NCBI GenBank assembly: GCA_030704615.1
Contig: CM060731.1
Span: forward strand, 92,484,756 to 92,548,755
Length of the DNA: 64,000 nucleotides
Reading direction: 5' to 3'
Source of the DNA: Takakia lepidozioides
Lineage: Eukaryota > Streptophyta > Takakiopsida > Takakiales > Takakiaceae
Shown here piece by piece: positions 53,945 through 64,000 of the stretch. The notes under the pieces are model-generated. The model was not told the origin of the DNA and searched no databases. It saw nothing but the letters and a program-made list of their open reading frames with translations. Each line of letters opens with the position of its first letter. The first letter of the stretch is position 1. The position numbers and the translations under genes were made by a program.

Positions 53945-54199
53945 AATCAGGCCTCTCGTTTTCATAGAGACAAGGGTTCCAAACGATCCATTCGATATTA
54001 TTTCATAGTTACTGAACATGGTTCATCGGGTCATCCGTCACGGTTCTCCGTGAGTATTTGTCTTATGGCTGCCTCTGGACATATAAGGGTTTTCCTTTTT
54101 TTTCACTTCAATAATCATTAATAAAGTTACATCCAGGGCCACTGTCCCCTGTTCACCTTTTAAAAATAAAAATAAAAATAAATAAAAATAACAAATCTG

Positions 54200-54365
54200 A
54201 GTTGGCAATTCAATTGAATTACATGTTCAATTGCAGATTAGGGTTGAATTGAAAGTGTTTTTTTAATAGTTCAAATGAATTGTGGACAAATTCAATTGAA
54301 TTGCCTTTGCAGTTCAATTGAATTGTGCATTTTTAGTCGGTGAGCAATTGAATTGTGATGTATTT
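54200..54365. repeat. Cluster of TTCAATTGAA palindromes
   Basis: TTCAATTGAATT occurs near 54,207, 54,290 and 54,312, with half-copies near 54,227, 54,248 and 54,345, in an AT-rich stretch. Nothing coding. Confidence 0.65.
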
Positions 54366-54689
54366 CACATCAAGGCCTTTTTGGAATTCCCTAAGCTTCT
54401 GTTTATTATTCTTTCTCCAGGGCCGCCAGGGACTCCACTGAAATGTGGCAAGCATTGATCACAGAATTACCTTCGCCGTGGCTATGCACGTATGGAGACC
54501 TTTTGGCCAAAAGCTACTTTAGCCAGCCCCAGTTTTGGAACCTAACCTAGGTCTTCTGTCACTCACACCATTCATAATATATTAGGGCTGCCACCTGTTC
54601 TGCCAATTCGGGAGGGCGGCCCCACCCTTCAAAGTGCAGGGCGTACTTTATAGTCATCCTTAGAGGTGAAGGGTGTTAAATGAAATATT

Positions 54690-55830
54690 TGTTTTGAAGG
54701 GTAAGGGGGGTAAGAAAAAAGAAGGTAGGAAGAGGGCAACTATTAAATTGGGGATGGTTTAGGCGCCAAATTGGGGTAAGAAGGTGACACGTGGTGGTTT
54801 CTAGGGGTGGCAGGTGTCCCAGGGCAGCCTTCTAGAAGGGTCCCACCGCCTTGAGAAGGTATATAAAGGAGAGCAGCGCTCTCTTCCCTTGCTACTACTT
54901 ACTAAGTTAGTACGGAAAGGGCTCTAGGGCCCCAATAAAACTCAAACAAGAACCATAGAAGTATTAATTAATAGGGACAGTAAGCTCAAATAAGGGTCCC
55001 AACTTCAACTTCTCTCAGGGGCTATTCCTAAAGGTTGAAAAAATGGAGAGGATTGGAGCGGCCAATGGGGAGGGAGGGCACTTGTGTTGGAATGGGTGAA
55101 ATGTGAGGCCACGTATAGAGGCTAGCATAGAAGTAGGAGGTGGGCCCTCCTTGTCGAGCTTTCCAGAAGCAGGATGAGGCGGTGGGCCGCTTCCAGAATG
55201 CTCCACCGCCTTTAGACAGTATATAAAGAGGGTAAGGGCTACATTTTACAAACTTTCTTTCGCCTCCACATTACTTTGGTAGGCTGTGCAAGCAGGCCCC
55301 CCTTAGAAAATTAAAATTTGGAACCTAAACCATATGTCAATAAGGGTCAACATTATTAGACCTCCTACTTCTATGCCCGCCTCTTCACGTGGCCTCACAT
55401 ATTCACGCATGAAGAAGGAGGCGGCGGAGGTCATGTGCTTGTTGGAGATGCACCTTCCTCCTTCTTTCTTTGACATCCAAGATCTGTTCCCTCCCTCCCC
55501 ATTGGCCGCTCCAATGCTCTCCCTTTTTTGACCTTCAAGAACAACCCCTGCCAGGATTTGGGGACCCTCAGCTTATTGTTGCTATTAATTAATACATTGA
55601 TGTTTGCGTTTTTTTTTTTTGGGTCATGCCTCTGCAACCGTAGTAAGAGGCAGAGGCTTCTCCTTTATATACCCTCTGAGGGGCTCTGGGACCCTTCTAG
55701 AAGTCCGCAATTGGTGGGACCTCCTTACCCAAATTTGGCGGCCTGAACCATCCCCAATTTAATACCTTTCGCCTTCCTACCTTCTTTTTTAACTTACCAC
55801 CTTACATGACGGTTATTAACGTAAATCCTT
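54690..55830. repeat. Long imperfect inverted repeat with TATA-containing arms
   Basis: The left arm (about 54,700-55,090) and the right arm (about 55,480-55,810, inverted) share AAGAAGGTAGGAAG, TTAAATTGGGGATGGTT, CTTCTAGAAGGGTCCCA, TATATAAAGGAGA, GTATTAATTAATAG and GGAGCGGCCAATGGGGAGGG. A third TATA unit at 55,189-55,234 is in direct orientation to the left arm, 360 bp downstream. AATAAA follows the left TATA within about 75 bp, so the arms resemble LTR ends. A short transposase fragment lies in the loop. Confidence 0.75.
55403..55485 (+). pseudogene. Captured fragment of CACTA transposase (DUF4218 part)
   Basis: The frame reads SRMKKEAAEVMCLLEMHLPP and SFFDIQ. It is nearly identical to RMKKEAVVVMCMLEMHLPP and SFFDIQ of the element 1 transposase (near 6,910-6,835). 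The DNA is also close. Only about 26 codons are present. Confidence 0.85.
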
Positions 55831-55834
55831 GTTT

Positions 55835-58800
55835 AGCTTACTATAACCCCCCTTTTTAAATTCCTGGACAACTCTCTAATGGACAGGCCCACCCAAACTT
55901 GGGGGGCTTTATTTTATTTTATTTTTATGCATGGCAATTTGTTTGGGCATCCTTATATATTTATGCCTAGGCAGGACCCTTTCTTTTAGCAGGGCACTTA
56001 TTGCCGTCAAAATTCGACAGTAAAACCCTAGATTGTGTTTAAAGTTTCAGCTTACGTCCCTTATTACTTGACTCGCTTTACTCCATGCGCCTGTTAGGGG
56101 TACAATGGAGGAGCTATAAAATCAAGGGAGTGGGTGGCATCGGGTGGTATGTTTTCGGATTGACAAGATGCATTGCTGAGTGTACCACGCAAGCGACGCG
56201 ATGGCCCCAGGTGGGTGGGTGGGTGGGTGGGGACATGAGGTATTCGGTATGCACCACCGAAAGCAGTTACATTTACGTTTTTCTGCGGCAACTGGGCCAG
56301 TAAACAAAGCTCGTCTCTCTCTCACTTCTCCTCTCCTTCTGGCAAGGCACCCCCACCAAAGGCCCCTGTCTGTGTAACTGGTTTTCTATTTGGGCCAATT
56401 CCTCAAGTGGGCTGTGTGGATTTCTTCCGGATGCTAAGGAAAAAGTACACGCTTGCTGCTGTGCTGAGTTAAAATTAACCCTGTGATCCAATTTCATTCT
56501 CTTTCACTCTGTTTCTCCCCGGTTTTGTAAGTCTCTGGGTATGTCTCTCTGTACCCTGATGGGCTTGCCCATAGAATTGCCTACACTTCCATACCCATGT
56601 TTAATTTTCCGTTTTCTTGAATTGGACACTGCAAAATTGAAAAGTTTCTCGAGTTGGTGCGGAATCGGCCGGGGTTCCCACTTCGTCAGCTCGATGTCTG
56701 TGTGTGGTTTACTTTCAATTCTGCGGCTTCCCTTCATGTGTTTGTTTCTCACATCGGATGTTGTGGTACCGTAAACCTGAGTTTCGTATGCACAGGCAAT
56801 ACCAAGTCAGAGAGATGATGGGAGATTAGGATAAAGAGAGAGCTTGCTGCGCTATGGAACGACATCAATGAATTATGCTACAAGAAGCTGGAATTCTTGT
56901 TGGACACATCGCCGCAAGTCGTCCTTCTCTGTACAACTAATTCTCTAGGAAAATAAGTGCAATTTGAAATTTCGAAACCTTGAAGGGTTTTGTCAAATTT
57001 TAGCGAGAACTGCATTTTTCTTGTCCATCCTCTTATCTGCTATCTGTGCGGATTGTAGTTCCTCTTTCCAAAGATATTAAAGAAAAATGTAGGCTGAATG
57101 GACCAGAATTTTTGAAGAGTGTGAGTTTGATGGTGGACGCTCACTGAACTGTGCAGATTGACTCTCAGTTTTAGAAGTAATTATTTGAAAATTTTGCAGT
57201 AACCAGTGAGTTCAGTTGTGCGTTTCCTGAAGTTTTAGGAACCTTATTCTGGTCCATTGACTTCTTTGCCGCCAAGAATTTGATATCATGGTCTATGTGG
57301 AAATACCATCTGTGCTGTCCGAGTTACTCCAGACAGTTTCCCTTTGTATCACTAAATTACACAGTGACAGCCAAATTGATACTCTGTCATAAGGTTTTGT
57401 CGTGTAGTCAGAATGTCTCCTGTTTGTATGTCGCATATGGCGATGTGCTTTTATCAGACAGGAAGGCCTATGGCTCTAATCTGCCTTCAAATGCAATCTC
57501 TTTCTTGCCTGCGCAGTATACAGGAGCTCATCCGGTGAACTTCACACTATATGAACACACACTTCCAGTGTGAACTTTCCCTTCACTTTGCAGTAAACAA
57601 CTGTCTGCATTGTATGATACGGTATGTACTGCTCTGGATTATGGACATGATTTCAGATGCTTATACACTCACCAAGCTGGAGAACATAGTGGATGACATC
57701 CTCATGCGACATATGGGCAAAACCTGGTGATTATAAATGCGCTCTTCGAAATTCAAATTGATTGGCATGTAGGTGCTCACAGTAGTGTAATGATGGATCT
57801 TGGTGGTCATCTTGCACCTTCTTTGTTTTTCTGTGTTTTTCATATCTGCATGTGGCCCTGCTTATCATCTGAATTGCATTGACAGGAAGGAAGTTTCAGT
57901 CAAATCACTTGAATGTTGGGCTCAGGAAGCGACATCCATAGACTTTAAAGCTTTGGATGGTGATTTGAAGCAGTGTTTTCAATCTTAAGCTACAAGGACA
58001 GAGACTAGACATGAAGAGAGAGTGCGACACTTGACCATCTCTAAGTCAGAAGCCTTGTTCAGCAAGCAGCCATCGCCTCACAATCCGTAGTTGGAGCCTC
58101 CTGAATTCAACACAGACTCTGCATAAAGACAGGCCTGATAGTTCTGTTCGTTACCAACAGGAGTTACAAGTTGCTTCACCTGTCAGACAGAGCAGGGACG
58201 ATTCTTCTGCAGTGTCGTTGGGAGCCAACAGTGGCTCTTTGGCACATGTCCAAGGTGATGTAGATTTCTGCAAAAAGGGAGCAAAAATGTCATGAAAGGA
58301 GAAGGATGTGGAAGTGTGGCAGATAAGGACCGATTTGAGCACGTTGAGGTCTGTGATGGGCTTAACAGCAACGGTGCAAACAATCCCAGCCATGTGGTCT
58401 TCCCTGTATACGAAATAACACAAGAACACAAGAAACTTCCAGATTCTCATGGATTCTGTGGTAAACGATGATTAAGGAGGACATCTTACTAGTTGAGACA
58501 GGTAAACACTCTAAGAAGGTACCGGGGGACCCTCTCTTAGCAGACTTCACACTCATCTGCTTACAATTTAACAAATAATACCGCCTGATATGACTGTTGT
58601 TGTGAGCTACAAGGCTCCTAATCACACTTGGCTTTGATGGGTGTTGTCATCTCTCTCTCTCTCTCCATACACAACTTTTTAGGTAGATTTACAGAGTTTC
58701 CTCTCGATGGGTTATATTCCAATTTCAGCATAGCAGGGTAATTTTTTCAGGATCATGTAACTGTAGCCACTTCCGGGTTCTGTAAGGAAGGACTTGGTCA

Positions 58801-59841
58801 TGTCATGAGCAATCGAATGGTGGAGGGAATGTATATCAGTAATCGAGATCCCTAGGTGGGACACTCCCCAGTAAATGGGTTTGATTCTAAGTAGTTGTTT
58901 AGATAACCCTAGAGGCTTAATGAGGTGGTTGAATATTGGGGAAAATAGCTATAGCTACTGCTCAGTTCTGTTACTTCCTAAAAATATCTCAGAAGCTCTC
59001 ATCAAGCTGCCCACAAGCTTATGTATTAAATTTTTGGGCGTGTACCTTTTATACTGTTGGCTGTCATTTTGGCGAGGAGTAAAAGTGTTCAAACGAGGTA
59101 CATTGTCTCTGGTATTCATTGTGGTCAGAGACAGAGGGATGGTTTATTTTGGACTTCTAGTTGGTTTGAACGTTCGTTGCTGATAACAGACAGGTGCAAT
59201 CAGGGGTTGTCCAACGATTGGAGTGGAGTGATGTGTACATTCCACACGAAACTGCTGACAGTGATTCTTGGTGCTTCTGTCTAATTTCACAATTGTTAGA
59301 AGTTCTTTATTGGCTGTTTCAAAGTACCTTTTCCTCCTTCCCCAGCCCTTCTCTCTCTCCCTCTCGCTTTGGAAAGCGATTCAAATATTTCTTTTGGTTT
59401 CTTTGCTTATTCCAAGCTGTTGTTCCTTAAGCTCTTTGGGCTTGCTGTGGACCTCATAGAGTTTCTCACTTTCTCTCACTGATATACACAGCAGCCAATG
59501 GTCTATATCACTTCATTTGATAAACAGTCGTGTCCAGCGAAGTTGCCTATCAGCCAAGCAACATCTAAGAAAGCTCAGGATGTTTTCTCACTTGAGAAAT
59601 CAGTCCCCTCTTTTTGCTCTCTACTGGTTATGCGAGCCAGTGTCTAGCATTGCAACTCTTACTGAACGTTTTGGAGTCTTCACTCTCACTTTGCGTGCAA
59701 ATGCGGTGTTGCAGGTACATGGGTAACTGTGAGTGGAAAAGCAGTAGGCAATTACAACCGCTTATCCAACGTGTTTCGCCGTTGAAGATCATCACTCCAG
59801 TGACAAAGTAGTGGTCAAAATCTCTGGGCTGCTGGTATACC
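55835..59841. other. 4-kb stretch without a recognised gene, upstream of the F-box gene
   Basis: No frame has a recognisable domain. A (GGTG)n microsatellite is at 56,211-56,241. Pyrimidine-rich DNA near 56,310-56,345 and 56,495-56,525, and donor-like GTAAG near 56,526, could belong to a 5' untranslated exon and long intron of the F-box gene. This cannot be decided from sequence alone. Confidence 0.45.
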
Positions 59842-61878
59842 ATGGGAGGCATGGGGAATTTTGATGTGCTCCCTGACTCCGTAGCATGTCTTATACTGTC
59901 AAAACTGAAGAATGCACAGATGGTGGCACAGTGTGCAATGGTCTGTCGTCGATGGAAAATGCTCTCACAGCTCGTGGACACCCTTACTTTCGAATCTTTC
60001 AAACTGTTTGAGAAAAAGGTCAGTTTTTATCTGGCTTGGGTGCTACAATAGTCTCTACATATTGTTCAGGATATTCATTGAATATATTCTGATGGTTTTG
60101 ACCATCTGTGTTATGTTGCAACTCAAGAACTATCTTTTTGTATTTGGGGTGGTTTGTAAAAGGTGGACAAGAACAGCAAGGCCTCATGTCTGGAAGCCAT
60201 TGTTTCCCACATGCTTTTGAATACGAGTGGGGTCCGAAATCTAAAGATCACGTATCACCCAGTTGTGTGGCCATGGATCCCCAATGACTATTTCTGCGAA
60301 GAGAAGGTATGTTACTGTTTGAAGTGTTCAGTAATATGGAACTGTAGTCATTGTGAAAAGGGATTCTTACAAACAAAAATTCCATTCACCCATCTGTCCT
60401 GTGACCTTTCGATATTCCAAATAAGTAGACTACCCACTCTCCTTGGCTGTGTTTACTTCCAAGTGTCATTGTCACGGCCATTCACGGCTACTACATGCTG
60501 ATCATGTCGATCTCACTTGTAACCACTTACACTTCTGCGTTAGGTTTGCTGTTGGCTGAAGCACGTTACCATGTCACTGGAGCGGCTGACGCTTGTGGAC
60601 CCCAACCATGCAAAACCCCAGCCTGAAAAACTCCTTCACCTCTCAGAGTGCAAGAAACTGCAGTGGCTAAACCTGTGTTATGGGTCAATTCCCGAGGTGC
60701 CTTCCACCTGCCGGCGATTCGAACAGTTGCGAACCCTCTTCCTTGATCTGATTGTGATTAGCGACCATGCCTTACAGACATTTGTGGCCCTCTCTCCATT
60801 GCTGGAGGATCTGAAGGTGAATTCTTGCAAGGGTCTCCACTCCCCTCACTTGAACGCTTTAAACCTGACTATGCTAGAATTTGTGAATGACATGGAGGTA
60901 AGTGCGGCAGCTATCAGCTGTGTGAGTATCAATGCGCCCAAGCTGGTCAAGGTGTCTCTTAGTCATGTGGAGGAATTATTCATTGAAGGGAATGGATTAC
61001 TGGAGCTTGATCTGCTCTGCCATGTCCGGCCCAGTATTCGGGAGCTTCCCACACTTACAGACTTACATGTGAGTGGGGAGTTGTGGGCATTGAATTCCAT
61101 CACTCATTTGATCCGACTAGGGACGAATTTGCGGTGCCTTCGTGTGGATGCCATTATTGATCGCACGTACCCTCTCCAGCTTGATACACTTCTACACCAC
61201 TTGCTGGAGCTCAAAACCATTCACATTGGTGCTGATTTCTTTGAGGTTAGGCCTATTACTCCCTTCCATGCATTTTAAGGTGAGAGGGAGGAAGCCCATG
61301 AAGTCGAATCTGTGCATGACAGCATGTGTTTCCAGCCAGAAGCAAATGGGGGTTCTTTAATCCTTCTAAAGGGTAGCACATGTAGATTTGGCAATCCAAT
61401 CATGTAGACAAATTAGAATTTGATGTGTAAGTTTGTATGTAAAGGTAGATACTATCTTTCACTGGGTTTGGATGTATGACTCCCTCTTCTAGTGCACAAA
61501 TATCTCAATTGATCGCCTTGTTGCATATTTCTATGTATCTGGAAATCTCTATGCCTTCCAGGTGAAGAATTTCAGCTTGTTGAAACTGGATTGGTGAAAC
61601 AGTGTTTGCAGGCAGGCGCAAGGCTTATTGGCAAGCACAGTATCAGTCTTCCAAGGCTGGAGTCCATCACTGTTATAGTTGCTTGTGGGAACCACGACAC
61701 TATTTTAGTGCTGGCCACTCTGCTGAAGTGTTCGCCGGTATTGATCACCCTCAAGATCGATGCAGAGGATCTAAGAAAAAGCATGGACAACATCACCTTC
61801 TTTTCAAATGTTCTGGGGTTGCAAAGGAACTACCCACATGTGAAAATCACCCTTGTCTGCCCTCACATCCTCGTCTAG
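59842..61878 (+). CDS. F-box/LRR protein, four exons, 441 aa
   Basis: Exons by eye: 59,842-60,018, 60,163-60,306, 60,544-61,245 and 61,576-61,878, each with GT/AG borders and a frame that stays open (59, 48, 234 and 100 codons plus stop). The F-box is at residues 8-50: FDVLPDSVACLILSKLKNAQ, VAQCAMVCRRWKML. Leucine-rich repeats follow, for example LQWLNLCYGSIPEVP, FEQLRTLFLDLIVISDHALQ, LLEDLKVNSCKGLHSPHL and LRCLRVDAIID. F-box proteins recruit substrates to SCF ubiquitin ligases through SKP1. No stops or shifts are seen, unlike its neighbours, so this is likely a working host gene. The last acceptor is the least certain; retention of that intron would end the protein at FHAF (61,278). Confidence 0.85.
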
Positions 61879-62283
61879 TGCAGACTCTACATTAATCAGC
61901 AGCAGGCTACACAAACGGAGGTTACTGATCAGTTACCATCAGGCCCCTGATATTTGACAGATCCGGAAGGAGTTAACTTAACAAAACTGTGGGCGTGGTG
62001 TCGCAGTGTACCATAAGAGGTGCACTGTCGTAAAGTCAACTAATTACTAGTTACGTCCTCCTACTGGTGATGTACCTCGGGCAACATAGTGAGCTGTACT
62101 TCCAAACCAAACTAATTGGCGAGTCTGTACTTGTGGAAGGCAGGAGGGATTGGAGAAGGTCGTTCTCAGCTCCTCCTTGGGAAGCCGATGTACCATAGTT
62201 TGGTTTGTTCTCACGTTTGGAGTTGAGAGTGCTCCTATGAGTGTCACTCTCTATTCACAACTGTTGTAACTTTTGAACTCAGC

Positions 62284-62289
62284 AATAAA
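62284..62289 (+). terminator. Candidate poly(A) signal of the F-box gene
   Basis: AATAAA lies 406 bp after the F-box stop codon, in a region without other coding signal. Confidence 0.4.
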
Positions 62290-62720
62290 TTGGCTCATCC
62301 ATTGTATTGTGGCAATTTTCAATCTGAATTTAAGGCTTCAAGTGTGCGGGATTGTTTGTTCTCCCTGCAATTTATTTATTTATATATATTTTTATTAAAG
62401 GGGATGAAGCACGTGAAGCCTAGATTCCTACCACCTGTTTTTTTTGGCTTGGATGGATAAAGTAGGACTGCGTTTAGATGAACTGTTGCTGTGGGTTTGC
62501 ATGGATGACGACCGGATGTGGCGGGGCTGACCGTTACGTTACATGCGCTGGCGCAACTATCTCATTAAATTAGGGTTGTCTGTAGTTAACAGCTAGTTTA
62601 GGGTTAGGATAGATGAGCTGGCGTTGTTGAGTGGTCCTACTTAGAAAAAGACATCTGGATGACCAATGTAAAGAGCCCACGTGGTTCAGATTAGATTACG
62701 TTTCTAATACTACTTAAGCC
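62290..62720. other. Intergenic stretch, nothing recognised
   Basis: AT-rich DNA with a TTTATTTATTTATATATATT tract near 62,370. No gene, and no convincing LTR for the retroelement that follows. Confidence 0.4.
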
Positions 62721-62721
62721 T

Positions 62722-63166
62722 GTGATCATAGAGGCAAAAGAGGGTGGTGGATTTGATCTCAAGTGGTGTACGGTGTACTTGTGTTGGAACTTGTGTGTGC
62801 CTAATCTCCTGGATGAAATTATGCAAGAATTGCATGCGGAAGAAATCGCTAAGAGAATACCATTTTCCGTGCTTAGAGAGCGCATGAGAGCTGGTGAACT
62901 GTTTACTTGCGTAGAGGTGGGAGTTCCAAAGTTCACTGTGGTCGTGACCTGGATAGTTTCTCCTTTCCCCACAAGCCTAGCCCTTTAAGGCATTGGGAAT
63001 TTATCAAAGGCGGAACTGCGATTGTGTTTGCGAATCTCCGCTCAGCTGGTGCTACAACACCCGACCCCACCTGGGAAGAGGGCGTGGCTGGTGTGCTCGC
63101 CCAGCGCTTTCCGCACTGTGCTACGGACATTGTCATCTTTCCTGGCAAGAGTTTCAAAAAATGGTA
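62722..63166 (+). pseudogene. Unrecognised frames ahead of gag
   Basis: Two successive frames, one ending PFPTSLAL (62,988) and one reading GGTAIVFANLRSAGATTPD...FPGKSFKKW (to 63,167), lie directly before the gag remnant. Their position resembles the small ORFs ahead of gag at 1.8-2.9 kb, but I see no sequence similarity. Status uncertain. Confidence 0.25.
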
Positions 63167-64000
63167 GCTAGCTTGAGCGAGTTAGAGGCTCACAGAGAAA
63201 GGGAAATGGCTGCGGAGCAGACTGAGGGAAGATGTTAATTCAACAACATACCCCTGTGGCTGCTCTCAGTAAGTCCATAGATTATGTTGATAAGATGCAC
63301 AAGCAGCCTTACCCAGATTTCAACTTGGGGGATGATTTTGAGTCATTTTTGGAGTTTTTTTATATCAGCAGAGAGATCAACTCCATACCCCCTCGATTTG
63401 TTGTCAAAGCTTTTCGTGTATGTTTGAAGGGTGAGGCTCGTAAGATTTTTTAGTCCAGTATTAAAGGCAAACATGAGCTGATCTGGGACGAGGCTAAGGA
63501 GCTGGCAGGTAGGTTGTTTCGTGAAGCCAAGCCCATAGCATACACCGTTCCAGAGCTAACCTTTGTCCCTGGTGACAGTTTTTGGAAATATTACATTGAC
63601 CTTCGCATGGCAGTGTGTAAGGCCGTTGATGACCCTTCTGAACGATCAGCCATCCTGAAACATTGTTTCATCAAAGGCCTACCAGCAGCGGAAAGAGTAT
63701 TTTTTGCAATTACATTATCATCATGAGGACAAGATGGTGGGTCTTTTGGAAGAGAGACTTAGATTAAAGGCTGCAAAAACTGGCATGACCCATACCTCCC
63801 TGACCAAGGTCACATAGTGCTTGGCCAATTCTTGCGGTACTAACGTTGCTGAGACACATGATGGCGGTAAGCCTTGCACAGAGGAGCTGTTGCCTGCCAT
63901 TGTCCAGGAGCTGCACCAATTCCGTAGTGATGTTCAAGACCAGCTTCTGGCTATGAAAAGTGAGGTCACATGGCGTGCCTCGGAATTTGACTCAACAGAC
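63140..64000 (+). pseudogene. gag: Retrotransposon gag, second element, runs off the window
   Basis: A charged start (LSELEAHREREMAAEQTEG) is followed by PDFNLGDDFESFLEFFYISR, VVKAFRVCLKGEARKIF, a TAG (63,451-63,453), then WDEAKELAGRLFREAKP, FVPGDSFWKYYIDLRMAVCK and ILKHCFIKGLPAAERVFF. This is the Retrotrans_gag pattern (CLxGEA, then W-x2-A-x2-L...F, then FIxGL). Further stops or shifts lie at 63,724 and near 63,817. It continues as QELHQFRSDVQDQLLAMKSE to the window edge. The rest of the element lies outside. Confidence 0.7.

Noticed and set aside
58151-58625. Minus-strand ORFs with several cysteines upstream of the F-box gene
   Set aside because: No metal-binding spacing, splice signals or family resemblance could be made out.

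Overview
This window looks like nuclear DNA of a plant-lineage eukaryote. It has spliced genes with GT/AG introns, plant-type CACTA transposases (TNP2 with DUF4218/DUF4216-like domains), L1-type LINEs, a Mutator-like element with a SWIM finger, hAT-type non-autonomous elements, tRNA-derived SINEs and an F-box/LRR gene. Nothing bacterial (operons, Shine-Dalgarno sites) is visible. The repeat density and unfamiliar gene content suggest a non-seed plant or a charophyte alga rather than a flowering plant. That is an inference; I cannot name the species.

Layout. 1-3.6 kb: CT-rich hairpin DNA, CCGG palindromes, then a decayed retroelement with three related small ORFs ahead of a broken gag. 3.66-12.1 kb: CACTA element 1 (minus-strand genes), with hairpin-rich subterminal repeats, a decayed TNP2 transposase and, upstream of it, a SET-domain gene. 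12.1-19 kb: low-complexity DNA, unassigned sequence and a decayed L1-type LINE. 19-21.8 kb: a 120-bp repeat array, a SINE with a perfect 12-bp target duplication, and a fragment of a methyltransferase-like gene family. 21,778-35,729: CACTA element 2, complete to both ends (19-bp terminal inverted repeats, CTA target duplication). It carries a TNP2 gene on the minus strand and, divergently, a plus-strand gene with a Transposase_24-like region followed by an FCP1/HAD phosphatase-like domain; a LINE remnant sits in one of its introns. 35.9-41.1 kb: the longest copy of the methyltransferase-like family, ending in what reads as a permuted (beta-class) DNA N4/N6 methyltransferase domain. 41.9-43.3 kb: a 96-bp satellite in two opposite-facing blocks. 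43.6-48.3 kb: a Mutator-like element whose middle part is inverted. 48.6-53 kb: SINEs, two hAT-type elements with exact 8-bp target duplications, another decayed methyltransferase-like copy and a second SWIM fragment. 54.7-55.8 kb: a long inverted repeat holding a captured piece of CACTA transposase. 55.8-59.8 kb: no recognised gene. 59.8-61.9 kb: an intact four-exon F-box/LRR gene, the only clearly functional host-type gene. 62.7-64 kb: the start of a second gag-type retroelement, running off the end.

How the genes fit together: most of the window is nested mobile DNA. The notable point is that several elements carry chromatin or regulatory domains: SET, a DNA-methyltransferase-like fold and an FCP1-like phosphatase. 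Most ORFs in these elements have frameshifts or stops, so they are largely fossils, or the assembly has indel errors. Exon joins given here were made by eye.
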